64,000 nt of DNA from Flaccisagitta enflata. Lineage: Eukaryota; Chaetognatha; Sagittoidea; Aphragmophora. The notes under the pieces are model-generated. The model made no database searches, was not told where the DNA came from, and was given only the letters and a program-made list of their open reading frames with translations. The DNA is taken from NCBI GenBank assembly GCA_965153355.1, contig OZ231126.1, positions 47,864,001 to 47,928,000 on the forward strand, in the 5' to 3' direction. The translations under genes and the position numbers were made by a program. Shown one piece after another: positions 29,626-42,360 of the stretch; positions within the stretch are counted from its first letter, which is position 1; every line of letters begins with the position of its first letter.

Positions 29626-30573
29626 ATGGCCACGGATGATCCCATTCCCACGGTAGAGTCGGAAGATCCCGAAGAGCGCATTACGGCACGACGGGGTCGC
29701 ATCTTCAAACGGATCGAAGCCGCTCGTCGAGAGGCGATGGGCGAAGATCCCAACGCCGCCAACGAAATCCGGGAAGTCGCCAGCAAAAGCAAATTGCAGA
29801 TCGAGGACAGTCGGAAACGGTTGGCCAAACTGGTCGCCGATGGAACCGAATTGGTGACGAATATTCAAGTCGCCGGCGACGCTCGTGAGGGTCAACGCCG
29901 AAATGAAGAGGAGGAGACGCGAAGGCAACGGAGAGAAAGGCTCGAAAACGAAGCCAAAACAAGTCTCGAGAAGTTTGAAGAAATCGTCAAAAAATGGGAT
30001 TTGAACGGGACCAAAGAAATCCCTCAAGAACTTCACGAGACGCTCAACGCACAACGCGATCAATGTGACGCAATGATACAAGTAAGTGAATAGCGAGCGG
30101 CTATCTTTTCCTTTTCATGTTTGTTGTTGTTGTTGTTATTGTTGTTATTGTTGTTATTGTTGTTGCTGTTGTTGTCGTTGTTATTTATGTTGATGTTGTT
30201 TTTTCTGTCGGTCATTTTCTGTCATCGCTTCTTGTTCCTCTATTTCTTGTGGTTGTTTCTGGTATTGTTTTTTTTTTTCTTTTTTCTTTCTCTTTTTCTT
30301 CATTTCACCTTTTTTTTCTTCTTCCTCTATTTTTTGCCGTTTCGTCTTCTTTTTCTCGTTTTTTTCTTTTTTGTTCCTCTCTTTTTCTTTTTCTTTATCT
30401 TCTTTTTCTTTTTCTTTTTCTTTTTCTTTTTCTTTTTCTTCTTTTTCCTTTTCTCTCCATATTCTTCTTTTTCCTTTTCCTATTGTTGTTTTTACTTATC
30501 GCTTTTTTTCTATTTCGTCATCGTCATCTCCTTCATCTTCTTGACTTCTACTTTTCTTTGTTCTTTGTTGTTT

Positions 30574-30639
<66 letters not shown>

Positions 30640-31290
30640 TTGTTGTTGTTGCTTTTGTTGTTGTTGTTTTTGTTGTTGTTGTTATTATTGTTTTTGTTGT
30701 TGTTGTTATTGTTGTTGTTGTTGTTGTTGTTGTTCGCGTTCGCGTTCTTGTTGCTTGTTGTTGTTGTTATTTCAAGAATTCCTTTCCTTTTTTTATTTTG
30801 CTCTCCTTATTCTCTTCTGTTGTTGTTTTTGTTGTTGTTGTTGTTGTCGTTGTCGTTGTTGTTGTTGTCATCGTCATAGAAGTCGTTATTAAATGTTGTT
30901 GTGTTTCTTATGCTTCTTTTCCTTTCACTGAGTTTTCCTTCTCAATTTCCTTTTCTTCTGTTTTAAAATGATGATTATCAATTAAAAATCACTCTCTGTT
31001 TCTCTCTTCCTAAACCAGGATAAGAATCAACTCATCAACGATTTTCAAATGGAATTGAAGAATCGCGACGATCAGTACGTACGCGATCTCAAGAAGCAAG
31101 CCGAGGATATCGATCTGATGATCGAACGAATGGACGAACAGATCAAGAATCTAATGAAGGCTTATCGAGAAGAGCTGGACGAGATCGAAAAGGCTTTCGT
31201 AGAGGAAAGAAATGAATTGTTGAACGATCAAAGAAGCGCCTGGGAGTCCACGATGGGAGATCGTCAGGAAAAGGTACTTTTACGCATCCG

Positions 31291-31383
<93 letters not shown>

Positions 31384-31445
31384 GCCTTTTGTTGCTGTAG
31401 TTCTTGTTGTAATTTTTGTTGTTGTCGTTGATGGTTGTCGAATTT

Positions 31446-31494
<49 letters not shown>

Positions 31495-31561
31495 CGTTAA
31501 TGCCGTCTTTATCGTCATTGTTGTTGTTGTTGTTGTTGTTATATCGTTGTTGTTGTTGTTT

Positions 31562-31607
<46 letters not shown>

Positions 31608-33418
31608 AGTTGTTGTTGTTGTCGTTGTTATCATTGTCGTTGTCTACCGTTGTAGCCATTGTCGTTATTGTCGTTTTTATCGTCATTGTTGTTGTTGTTG
31701 TTGTTGTTGTTGTGTTGTTGTTGTTGTTTTATCGTTGTTGTCCGGCATCATAACTCTTATATTTCTTTAAATTACTTTCAACTCAATAGGAAAACGACTT
31801 CATGCAGTCGCGCGAAAGGCGGGTGGAAGATTACGAGAAGCAGATCCAACTTCTCCGCGTGCAAGACGCGGAAGAGTACAACAACGTCAAGCGCAAGCTG
31901 GAATCTGACGTGACAATCCTTGAGCAGCAGTTGCAGCAAATGAAGGCGACCTATCAGCTGAATCAGGAAAAGCTCGAGTACAATTTCCAAGTGTTGAAGA
32001 AACGCGACGAGGAGAACACCATCACCAAGTCCCAGCAAAAGCGGAAAATAACGAGACTGCAGGACAACCTCAACAACCTGAGGCTGAAAATCGGCCGACA
32101 AGAGAAAGGTTACCGCGACGAGAACACGCAGCTGACAGACGACTACAAGCGGATCACGCAGCAGTTCAAGGATTTGCAGAAAAAGTCGCGTCATTTTATG
32201 GCCGCCGACGTTGACAAATTCGGCCAAGTGTGGCGCATGAACGAGACCGAGTGCAAAGAGTTGCTCGGCGCCGTCATGGAGTGTGATCGAGTCATCACCG
32301 AGCATCAATTGGGGAAAAACTGGATCACGCCGGATTTGTCGTTCCTCGAAAACGAAGGCCCGATCGTGAGCGAGAAGAGCAAAAAACAATCCGTCTCCGC
32401 CAATCAAGTGTTGCAAGAAGTTCTGACGACCGATTCCGCGTCTGAAGGCGGAATCTCCAAAAGTCGCAAACCCCCCACGACGACCGCCGCCGACGAAACC
32501 ACCGAGACAGCGGCGGGGGTGGACGTCGACGACGGATTGTCGACGAGCAAATTATTCCGGAAAATCTCGACGGAGACTGTGAAGAAGATCCTCGAGCTTC
32601 TTTGCGACGAAGGCGGTTTCTTGGTGGAATCGCGCCTTCATCGCATCCTCGCGCCTTTGGATCGATACGAACAGTCGATGATCCGACTCGACGCCATTTT
32701 TTTGGCGCTCGGAATCGAGACGGAAGACGACATCTTCAAACTTACCCAATATTTCATGAGGATGAAAATGCCGGAAGAGGAGGGGGAGGCGGATGGCGAT
32801 GGAGGAGGAGGAGAGGCCGATCACCAGGGCAACGCCGGTGAAGCCGGTGATTCGGCGGAAGAACAAAATCATCAGCGTCGAAAGACGCCAGGAAGCGAAT
32901 CTTTACCAGAGACTTCGTCGGATTTTGGCGCCGATGAAGAGGATCCGCTGGAAGATGGAACCGGAAGTCCGGGAGGGGGAAGAGGAGACGAAGAAAGTCA
33001 AGAAATCATTCTTGATGAAGGCAACGCCGAGTTGGTGCATCCCAACGACGTCCTCAAGGCGATGAAGGCGTTCGTCGAATCGCATCCCAAGTTCCAACAA
33101 AAGGCCACTTCCAAGAGTCATTCGTTTCAAATCGCCGTTTTGGATGAAAGGGACGATTCCGAGGACACGAAATATTGGAAACTTTATTCCAACGCGCTCT
33201 CCGATGTCAAGAAGAAAACGTGGGACGCCATGAAAGAAGGAATGGAGAGATACAAACAAACGTTGACGCAAAGATCCAAATTGTTGACGGAAACTGACGC
33301 GCTGCGTCAACAAAACGCCGAACTGCGGCTTTTGCTGCAACAATACATTCACAGCAAAGTCAACGGCGAGTTGGAAATACCGCCGACCAGAATCTTGCAA
33401 TACGAGGGTGGGAAATGA
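29626..33418 (+). CDS. DRC1: Dynein regulatory complex protein 1
   Basis: Three exons, 29626-30081, 31019-31273 and 31790-33418, encode 779 residues (human about 740). The protein is almost wholly coiled coil: AARREAMGED, LEKFEEIVKKWDLNG, then FMQSRERRVEDYEKQIQLLR and the family-specific GRQEKGYRDENTQLTDDYKR and KKSRHFMAADVDKFGQVWRM. The C-terminal domain has FLVESRLHRILAPLDRYEQS and LDAIFLALGIETEDDIFKLT. DRC1 is the scaffold of the nexin-dynein regulatory complex, which links outer doublets and regulates dynein-driven bending of cilia and sperm tails. Acidic, Gly-rich low-complexity stretches (residues about 555-640) are longer than usual. ATG was chosen because it starts the recognisable N-terminus MATDDPIP and nothing in frame precedes it. 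Introns 1 and 2 are packed with TTG repeats. It heads a row of three plus-strand axonemal genes. Confidence 0.97.
30117..30900. repeat. (TTG)n and T-rich pyrimidine tracts in DRC1 intron 1
   Basis: TTG triplet arrays (30120-30190, 30570-30780, 30820-30870) separated by CTTTTT-rich DNA. The long poly-Val or poly-Leu open frames here are artefacts of the repeat. Confidence 0.95.
31285..31740. repeat. (TTG)n arrays in DRC1 intron 2
   Basis: Three blocks of TTG triplets (31291-31384, 31446-31496, 31518-31720) with short breaks fill nearly the entire 516-bp intron. Confidence 0.95.
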
Positions 33419-33744
33419 AAGTGGGTGTGGGGTTTTCCCTTAACTAACTTGCCAATAAGTAAAAGTTGTTAAGGACACCCAAAAATATTTCTTTGGAAGA
33501 ATTCATCTCCTGAACAAACAATAATCAATTGACTGCAAAATCCAATTTGTTTAAAGGCAGCACTTCCAGAGATGATGCTTTTTTCAGGTGTCTGTGTATT
33601 TATTGGAAAGATAGTACTGCTCCAACTTACTATAACAGACCCAAGAATAATGAAAATCCACCTGTATCGGATAGAGAATTTGGGTGCCTTCATTTCATTT
33701 CTATTTATTTTTTAAGTTGGCATAACAGAAATCCAGCTATAACA

Positions 33745-33750
33745 AATAAA
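33745..33750 (+). terminator. Possible DRC1 polyadenylation signal
   Basis: AATAAA 330 bp after the DRC1 stop and 170 bp before the RIBC2 start. Confidence 0.45.
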
Positions 33751-33920
33751 AATTATTGGTTTCTTGACATCCGCTTTTTTTTGTACTACAACGCTCGCAT
33801 GATCATGAACCGATCCCCATTTGTAATATATTTACACTTCTACATTTTAAAACAAATGAAGCAATTACCAAAATGCAATTTCTTGCAGGAAAGAGAATAG
33901 CATTTAAAACTGAATGAAAA

Positions 33921-36900
33921 ATGTATAAACTCGATCTTCCCCTCGATCAAAAAGAGCAGGCGGCGATTGAAAGGAGGAGAAATCAGGTAGATAAAAAATT
34001 GTATATAGTAAAAAAATTTTGATCAAAGATGTATTAAAAAATTGTAGTAGTAATGATAAATTATCTCGATTTTTAAATCTTTATAGAGATTTTTCCGATG
34101 AGTCTTCCAACACTTCTCTTTCCCTTTTCTCCCATCTAATCAGGAATTAGCGCGTCAAAGTCGCATCTTTAACGCCAAAGTTCGAACTATCGGAGTCGAT
34201 GTCGATGCCATCACCCAGCAAGCTGAGGACAAGAAACGACGGTTAGCTCGTATTCATTCTTCTGTTTGCAGTGTCTAAACTGAGTTTATCCAGTGAAGGG
34301 CGCCGACTAGTCTATGAACTTAATTCAACTTGTCATGTGACAGTTTTTTGCATCGAAATGTAGTTCATCTTTCTATTTTGCTCATAAATCAATTCTGCCG
34401 TCGCCAGGGAGGAACGCGAGAGACTGCGCAGCGAGGCGTTCGCTTCCGACGCCGTTCGCGCGGACAAAATCGCCGTACTCTTGGAACAAAGACAAGATCA
34501 CGACAGACGCATGATCAATCAATCCGAAAATGCTTACAGGTACTAACGCTCTTAGACGCCTATTTCGATTGCTTCTTCAGACTTCCGGTGAGCGTTCGTT
34601 CACCATCCTTTGGACACTCCTCTCCTCGTGCTACATATACGGCTGCTCATCCAATGGCGATGCAACAATACTTGTCTTTGTCGGACGGGAGGCGCGCGCA
34701 GTAGTGAAGCAGAAACAATGGAACACAGGCCGATCGGAGTACATCAAGACAAATTCAAGAAGATCGTTTGTATAAATTCGGAAACTCGGAATGCATGAAA
34801 ATACGATTCAAGAAACTCGTATGTATAAATGGAAACGCAAGGAACTCTCGTCGACAAGCTTGTATCATTTGAAGTGTTCCTCCCGTTCTGTTTGACGAAT
34901 ATTTGTGCTCCTGTCACAGTCCGAGTGTGTTTTGCTTGTCTCCCGGGGCCTACCCTGCCCCCAAATATCTCTTTCTCTGAATTTCAGGCGTTTCGACTTC
35001 GTTCTTTCTTGGAGTTGCGCCATGGGGGATGTTCCGTGTGGCTGGCACATGCTTCATCACTGCTGATAGTCTTTGGGTCATTGGCGTCCCTGTGGTGTCT
35101 TGCATCGGTCCCCTCCGAGCATGCGCGCCTAGCGCATTTGCCCTCTGAGGCTGATGGAAGTTGTGCTTCGGTTCTTGCCGAGCGAACACATTGTGTTGGT
35201 CCTCTGAGGCTGATGGAAGTTGTGCTTTGGTTCTTGCCGAGCGAACACATTGTGTTGGTCCTCTGGACGTGTGGTCTGTTTTGGCATCGGTCTTCCCAAG
35301 CGAACACATTGGAAGTTGTGCATTGGTTCTTGCCAAGCGAACACATTGGAAGTTGTGCATCGGGTTTTGCCGAGCAAACACATTGGGAAATGTGCATCGG
35401 TTCTTGCCGAGCGAACACATTGGAAGTTGTGCATCGGTTTTTGCCGAGCAAACACATTGGAAGGTGTGCATCGGTTCTTGCCGAGCAAACACGTTGTGTT
35501 GGTCCTCTGGACGCGTGGTCTGTTTTGGCATCGGTCTTCCCGAGCATGCGCACCTGGCGCTTTTGCCTTTTGAGGCATATGGAAGTTGTGCTTCGGTCCC
35601 TGCCGAGCGGACACGTTTTGTGTTGGTCCTCTGGACATGCCGTCAGTTTCAGCATCGGTGATTTCCGAGCATGCGTTATTTGCGCGTTGGCTCTTGTAAG
35701 AGCGGTATGGCATGTGGTTGCGGAGTAACAGGGTGACAACCAGCGAAGGCAGTGGTATCAAAGCATCTGGTCCCCCACAAGTTTGGGGAGTCGTCCGGCG
35801 CGGCAGAGGTGGCCCTAGTATTTTGGCCAGGGTAATGTCTTAGTTGCTGCCAGAGTGGGTGCTCTTATACGGCCCTTTGTCATGTGTGCATCAGTTCCGG
35901 TATTTGATGAGGTTTTTCTATGTGATCTGGGATAGGGTGGGCTTTTTCAGGCATAATTTAGGTGGGTTTGGGGTTTCCCTTGTCCCCTAGGAGTAGATCT
36001 GTCTTCGCTGGAAGGAGGTGTTCCTCCCAATTTTGTTCAGCGGTTTTCCCGCGGGGCTTGTCCGTGCGATGAGGTGAGAAAATATTTGGGCAAAACATGA
36101 CCCTTGTTACATTCAGGCACAGTGGGCCTTAATTGGATACAGGTTCAAAAAAATCCTCAGCGGTAGTGACTTGTATAAATAGGTACATTTTGTAGTGAAG
36201 AATTGATATTGATCCTTAAAAAAAGATTTCCCCTTAAAATTTTTGCAAAAATCACTAAAATGTGTCCATTTTCTTATATAATTATATATAGATCTCAATG
36301 ATCTATCAATTTTGAAATTCTGATTCAGGATTCATATTCCTGGTAAAATTTCCAATCATTTGATAGGTCACACTATATACTTTCATATGAAAATAAAATT
36401 TTCATATTTTAGTCTACCGTTACCAAAATGCGACGGTAGCGTAAAATATGAGAATTTTATTTTCACGTAAAAATATATAGTGTGACCTATCAAATGATTG
36501 GAAATTTTACCAGGAATATGAATCTTGAATCAGAATTTCAAAATTGATAGATCGTTTAGATCTATATATGAGTATATAAGAAAATGGACACATTTCAGTG
36601 ATTTTTGCAAAAATTATCAAGGGAAATTTTTTTTTAAGAGTTAATATCAATTCTTCACTATAAAAAAAACGTATTTATACAAATCTCTACTGCTGAGGAT
36701 TTTTTTGAACCCATATCCAATTAAGGCCCACTGTGCAGGGGTGCCCTCCTCATCTTTCGGTTTTGTTACGGCCAGTCTGAAGAAAACACCCTATATAGGC
36801 CGAGCGGTAGGCATCGGTTTTCGGCATCGGTCATTCCGAGCGTTCCGCTTTTTGTTGGGCCGAGCATGGCATCAGTTTTCAGCCCGGTAAATAGTGCTCA

Positions 36901-39900
36901 TTTTGCTTTGGTATATTGTGGCATCGGCAATTAAATCCGAGCGGTTTGATATAATGGCATCGGTAATTAAATCCGAGCGGTTTGATATAATGGCATCGGT
37001 AATTAAATCCGAGCGGTTTGATATAATGGCATCGGTAATTAAATCCGAGCAGTTTGATATAATGGCATCAGTAATTAAATCCGAGCGGTTTGATATAATG
37101 GCATCGGTAATTAAATCCGAGCGGTTTGATATAATGGCATCGGTAATTAAATCCGAGCGGTTTGATATAATGGCATCGGTAATTAAATCCGAGCGGTTTG
37201 ATAAGCATCGGTGATTCCGAGCGATTTGATGTGAAAGCATCAGTGACTATGTGGCCCGTATGGATATTTTGCGTCTGTGGTTCCGTGCTTTCTCAGGTGA
37301 GTGGGAGTGAGTATGGTGCTCCAAGCATGCACTTGATGTGCGAAAGTCCACAGGTGAGTGTGCATATTGTGCTTGCAGATTGGTGGCTACATGTGAGTGG
37401 AAGTTGTGGTTCCCTCATTTTGCGTGCTGGTCCTTATGGCCAAACCAAGAGTTTTGGGCATCCGCATGGTGCCGCATTTGGCTCCAGCGGTTATGTGTTG
37501 CGTGCTGGTACAACGTGATTGCAGCTTGTGCTGGTGGCTGGCCTATGGTTTTGCATAATGGATTTGTGATCTTATGGGGTTTCAGGTCTTGGAAGCTCTG
37601 CTGCATCTTTGTTTTCGTGGTTTCTATAAGCCTATGGCCTTCAAGAAGGGTTTGTGGCCTTGATGGACCTACGGCCATCATTTTCGTGTTGGAACATCAG
37701 ACAGTAGTAATTTGCGCCCCCTGGTTGTTAGATTTGCATGCACAACATGACAAAATTGGAATGTCAAGTGGGAAAAGCATGGGAGATTAAATTACAGCAT
37801 TATGTTGAGCATTTGAACAATTCTCTTACTGCGGATGGAAAAAGTGTCAAGTTTTTCAAAGTTATTGGCGGCCGTCGCAAGCGAAGAATAGCGTGTTTTC
37901 CGATTAATTGACTCACTGACTTAGTGACTAGCGACTAGTGCACGGTGATCAAAACAGTTTTTCTTTTTCTCTCTCTACAAATGGTTTCTTAGTATCACAA
38001 AATCCTTAGTCTTTGCTCAGAGAATAATCACTGATATTATTTGCACTTATGAAAGCATCATATTTGGATGAATTTATAGTCTTCATTTTTATATATCAGA
38101 AAGTCGTTGAATTTAGGTGAAAATGCAACTTTTTCCTTCACTGATTTCCACTGATTTTTAATAGTAGTGACTGGTCAGTTTTGAATATTTCAAACATGGT
38201 ATTTCATTTTTTAGGAGTTGCATGGTAAGAACACTCACTTTTGGTTCTCAAGAACTACTGACTGGTTAATTTCCTTTGCCACGTAAATTGTAATTGTTGT
38301 TGCGGCTGCCATCTCGTTGGGCAACTTGATTCGTGGCCTTGATGGATTTGTAACCTCATTGGATTTGTGGCCTTGTTGGATCTGTGGCTTTGCTGAGTTT
38401 ACGGTCTTGATGGGTTTGTGGACTGCGATAGTTTGTGGCCTTAAGGAATTTGGGCCTGAGTGTGTTTTTGACCTACCAAACACGTGCCCTGACCGGATGG
38501 GTGCCTTGCTGTGTTGTGGCCTAAAATGGGTTGTCTTGCTGGATCCAAGCCGTGGCCGGTTTTGGATTGCCCCTGGATTTGGATCCTCGCTGGATTTGGA
38601 TCCTTGCTGGATTTGGTTCCTCGCTGGATTTGGTTCCTCGCTTGATTTGGTTCCTCGCTGGATTTGGTTCCTCGCTGGATTTGGGTCGTCGCTGGATTTG
38701 GGTCGTCGCTGGATTTGGGTCGTCGCTGGATTTGGGTCGTCGCTGGATTTGGGTCGTCGCTGGATTTGGGTCGTCGCTGGATTTGGGTCGCCGCTGGATT
38801 TGGGTTGTCGCTGGATTTGGGTCGTCGCTGGATTTGGGTCGTCGCTGGATTTGGATTGTCGCTGGATTTGGATCGTCGCTGGATTTGGGTCGTCGCTGGA
38901 TTTGGGTCGTCGCTGGATTTGGCACCCTCGCTGGATTGGCGCCCTCGCTGGATTGGCCTCCTCGCTGGATTGGCCTCCTCGCTGGATTGGCAACCCTACT
39001 GGATTGGCGTCCTCGCAAGATTGGCGTCCCTGCTGGAATGGCGTCCTAGCTTGATTAGCGTCCCTGCTGGATTGGCGTCCTCGCTGGATTGGCGGCCTCG
39101 CTGGATTGGTGGCCTCGCTGGGTTGGCGTCCTCGCTGGATTGGTGGCCTCGCTGTATTGGTGGCCTCGCTGGATTGGCGTCCTTGCTGGATTGGTGGCCT
39201 TGCTGGATTGGCATCCTCGCTGGATTAGCTCCCTCGCTGGTTGGGCGTTCTTGCTGGATTGGCTCCCTCGCTGGATTGATGGCCTCAATAGATGGGCATC
39301 CTCGCTGGATCGGTGCCTTTGTTGGATTGGCGCCTTCGCCGGATTGGCGTCTTTATTGGATCGGCATCCTCGCTGGAGTGGCTCCCTCGCCGGTTTTATT
39401 GGTGGCCTCGCTGGATTGGCGTCCTTGCTGGATTGGTGGCCTAGCTGGATTGGCGTTTCTACTGGATTGGCGTCCCTGCTGGATTGGCGTCCTTGCTGGA
39501 TTGGCGTCCTTGCTGGATTGGCGTCCTTGCTGGATTGGCGTCCTTGCTGGATTGGCGTCCTTGCTGGATTGGCGCCCTTGCTGGAATGACGCCCTTGCTG
39601 GATTGGCAACATATTTGTATTGACTCTGGAAATCTGGCCTCCTCAAGATGTAAATGTTTGCCTTTGGTTTATTCACATGTGTTACATGTAGCATGGAAGG
39701 GGGTAGTGTTGAAGCAGAATATGTTGGTGGGTGTATCAGTTGGCGAATGGTTGTGACCTTCCCCAGACTCCTGCAATTTTGCAAATGTATCCCTGGAGTT
39801 TATTCACATGTGTTACATGAAGCATGGGAAGTAACAATATTGAGGCAAAATGCGTTAGTGAGCGTTTAATTGATAAGTGGACTTCTAGTTGATTGCCATC

Positions 39901-42091
39901 ACTTCCTCTTTTCATTCTTTGGCATTTGTTCGTTTGAGTGTGATCTATACATAGTGACGCATCATTTCAAGGATCGGAGATTTTCTGTGAAACGCCTGGA
40001 AATTATTCACATGTGTTACATGTCGCATGATGAAATGCCTAAGTTTATCCACATGTTTTACATGTAGCATGGTGAAATGCCTAAGTTTATTCACATGTGT
40101 TACATGTCGCATGGGAGTATATTGAAGCAGAATGTGTTAAGCGTGCGCCTGTAGTAGCCATTGATCACTTCCAAAACTCACATTCTCGATACAAACAGGC
40201 CTGTGTTGGAACATATGACTAGAACAATCACTTTATCTCTTACGGATTTCTTTATGGTTGACAGGCGGATTTCTTTATGGTTTACACACGCGGACACAAA
40301 CAGATTTGAAATTCATGTCTTCACAAATCATAATGATGCAATCTGTATATAGTGGGGCATCGTTTAAAGGATCTTAATTTCTTCACATGTCTTACATGTC
40401 GCATGGTAAAATGCCTGAAATTTCTTCACATGTGTTACATGTCGCGTGGTAAAGAGCCTTAGATTTATTCACATGTTGCATGTCGCGTGGTAAAATGTTG
40501 AAGAAAGGTGTGTTGGTAAGCGTTTTGGTTGCAAAGAGACTGTTAGTTATTTGGCAATGTCTCTTTCTTTCGTCCTTTAGCATATATTTGCGTGAATCTT
40601 TGCCTTATAGATGAGATATCGTTTTTACTTGTTGGTGTCGTTGTCGTTTTGTCGCCGTTTTCATCGCCCATCTCCTTTGTCTCAGCTTCCTGCGATAGTA
40701 TTGTCATTTCCTTGTTTCAGAGTTGGGCAAGTGCCGATGCCTTTATTTTCTCGAGTTTTGAAATTCATGTCTACACAAATGACGGTAATGCGTTATGTAT
40801 ATAGTGACGCTTCGTTTGGTAATCGAAGGTTTTTGTAAAATGCCCTTAATTTCTTCACATGTTTTACATGTCGCGTAGTGCAATCCCTAAAATCTCTCCA
40901 CATGTGTTACATGTTGCGTGGTTAAGTGCTTGATGTTTATTCACCTGTTTTACATGCCGCGGGGTACAACCTCTAGAATTTCTTCACATGTGCTACATGT
41001 TGCATGATAAAATTGTTAAAAATTGCCTAAAATCGCCTGAAATTTATTCACATGTTTCACATGTCGTGCTGGAAAATTGCCTAAAATTGCCTGAGATTGC
41101 CTAGAATTTCTTCACATGTTTTACATGTCGCGTGGTGAAATATTGAAACAATGTGTTAGTAAGCATATATTCGCCTTATAGGTCAGAAATCGTTTTCGCC
41201 TTGTCGCTTTGTCGCCGTTCTCGTCGCCCGTTTCCTTCGTCCTAGCTTCCTGCGATGGCATTGTCATTACTTTGTTTCAGATCTGGGTAAGTATTGGGTG
41301 GTATCTTCAAGCTGGCCTCTCAGACTGGAATCTGAGTGGGCTGTGGGACGTTGCGTCGGGATATCCGCGCATTACTCATACAGGCAAGTCTGAAGAGGAA
41401 ACGACATTGTTGAACTATAGCGCACGCAATATTCAACTATTTCGATTGCTTCTTCAGACTTCCGGTGAGCGTTCGTTCACCATCATGCAGGAAGCTACAG
41501 CTTGAGTAGACGAAGGATATGGATGGAGCAGCCGGGGCCCGCGGGCCCTGATAATCTTCTCTTGCTTCTATCTTAGGTTCGCGTCATACAAGAACAAGCA
41601 AGAGACTAATTTTCACCCCCCCTCCCTTCCCTTCTCCCTCCCCTGTTTTCGTCGTTTCCTTTCATATCGACGATCTCCGGGGTCGGCGTCGGGATATCCG
41701 CGCATTACTCATACAGGCAAGTCTGAAGAGGAAACGACATTGTTGAACTATAGCGCACGCAATATTCAACTATTCATTTGGGTAATGGTTGATGAACCAA
41801 AAATTCGATAGTGATTTGACCAACCTCCAGATAAAGCTAAGAACCCCTGAAAATCATGACATCTTCAGATTCCTGAATCAGCAAGCGGATGGACGCCGAG
41901 AGTGGGATCTTTACGATCCTGACGCTAAACTAAAGGACAAGCCAGCAAGAGTCGCCGATGATGATCCCAGATGTGGACCGGTAAGGAATTGTTGATCTCG
42001 GGATGAAGAATTTTAGGTTGAGTGGTGCCACACTGGACGAGTAAGCAAAAGCGAAAGAAGAAAAAGAAAACAAAACACAAAAAAGAAAAAA

Positions 42092-42125
<34 letters not shown>

Positions 42126-42207
42126 AGAAGAAGAAGAAGAAGAAGAAGAAGAAGAAGAAGAAGAAGAAGAAGAAGAAGAGAAAAAGAACAACAACCACAA
42201 CAACAAT

Positions 42208-42242
<35 letters not shown>

Positions 42243-42329
42243 CCACTACAACAATAACAACAACAATAACAACAACAATAACAACATCAACTACAACCAC
42301 TACAGCAACAACAAAAACAAAAAGAAGTT

Positions 42330-42360
<31 letters not shown>

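Larger units (their letters stand above)
34565..41436. mobile_element. Large element A, 6.9 kb, built of tandem arrays
   Basis: It shares 43 bp at the left and 84 bp at the right with element B. Its interior consists of a 37-bp array, a nested CMC-type MITE, a 36-bp array, unique DNA, a 17-bp array and an ACATGT array, listed separately. No transposase, replicase or RT is recognisable. Confidence 0.7.
34560..41774. mobile_element. Insertion complex in RIBC2 intron 3 delimited by three CTATT copies
   Basis: CTATT occurs at 34560-34564, 41437-41441 and 41770-41774. The segments between them (34565-41436 and 41442-41769) start with the same 43 bp (TCGATTGCTTCTTCAGACTT onward) and end with the same 84 bp (ending GCGCACGCAATATTCAA), but their interiors differ. 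The left end carries CTTCTTCAGACTT and the right end its near-complement AAGTCTGAAGAGG, as subterminal inverted repeats. This reads as two insertions of one family, the second into the target duplication of the first. Without them the intron would be about 119 bp. Confidence 0.75.

Noticed and set aside
29590-30081. 163-codon minus-strand open frame
   Set aside because: Antisense of DRC1 exon 1. The minus-strand frames at 31778-32416 and 32903-33400 are likewise shadows of DRC1 exon 3.
30117-31686. Poly-Leu, poly-Val and poly-Asn open frames in DRC1 introns
   Set aside because: TTG microsatellite artefacts between proven exons.
34829-35761. Open frames of 166-299 codons on both strands
   Set aside because: Products of the 37-bp minisatellite, within a transposon-like insertion in an intron.
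35752-35790. TGGTATCAAAGCA resembling an LTR retrotransposon primer-binding site
   Set aside because: No LTR pair, TG...CA ends or polyprotein are present around it.
36872-37240. CRISPR-like array of 36-bp direct repeats
   Set aside because: Units are contiguous without unique spacers, and the DNA is nuclear animal DNA; it is a minisatellite.
38235-39623. Long open frames on both strands (up to 319 codons)
   Set aside because: They follow from a 17-bp tandem unit without stops; every frame shows the same 17-residue pattern and there are no splice or start signals of a gene.
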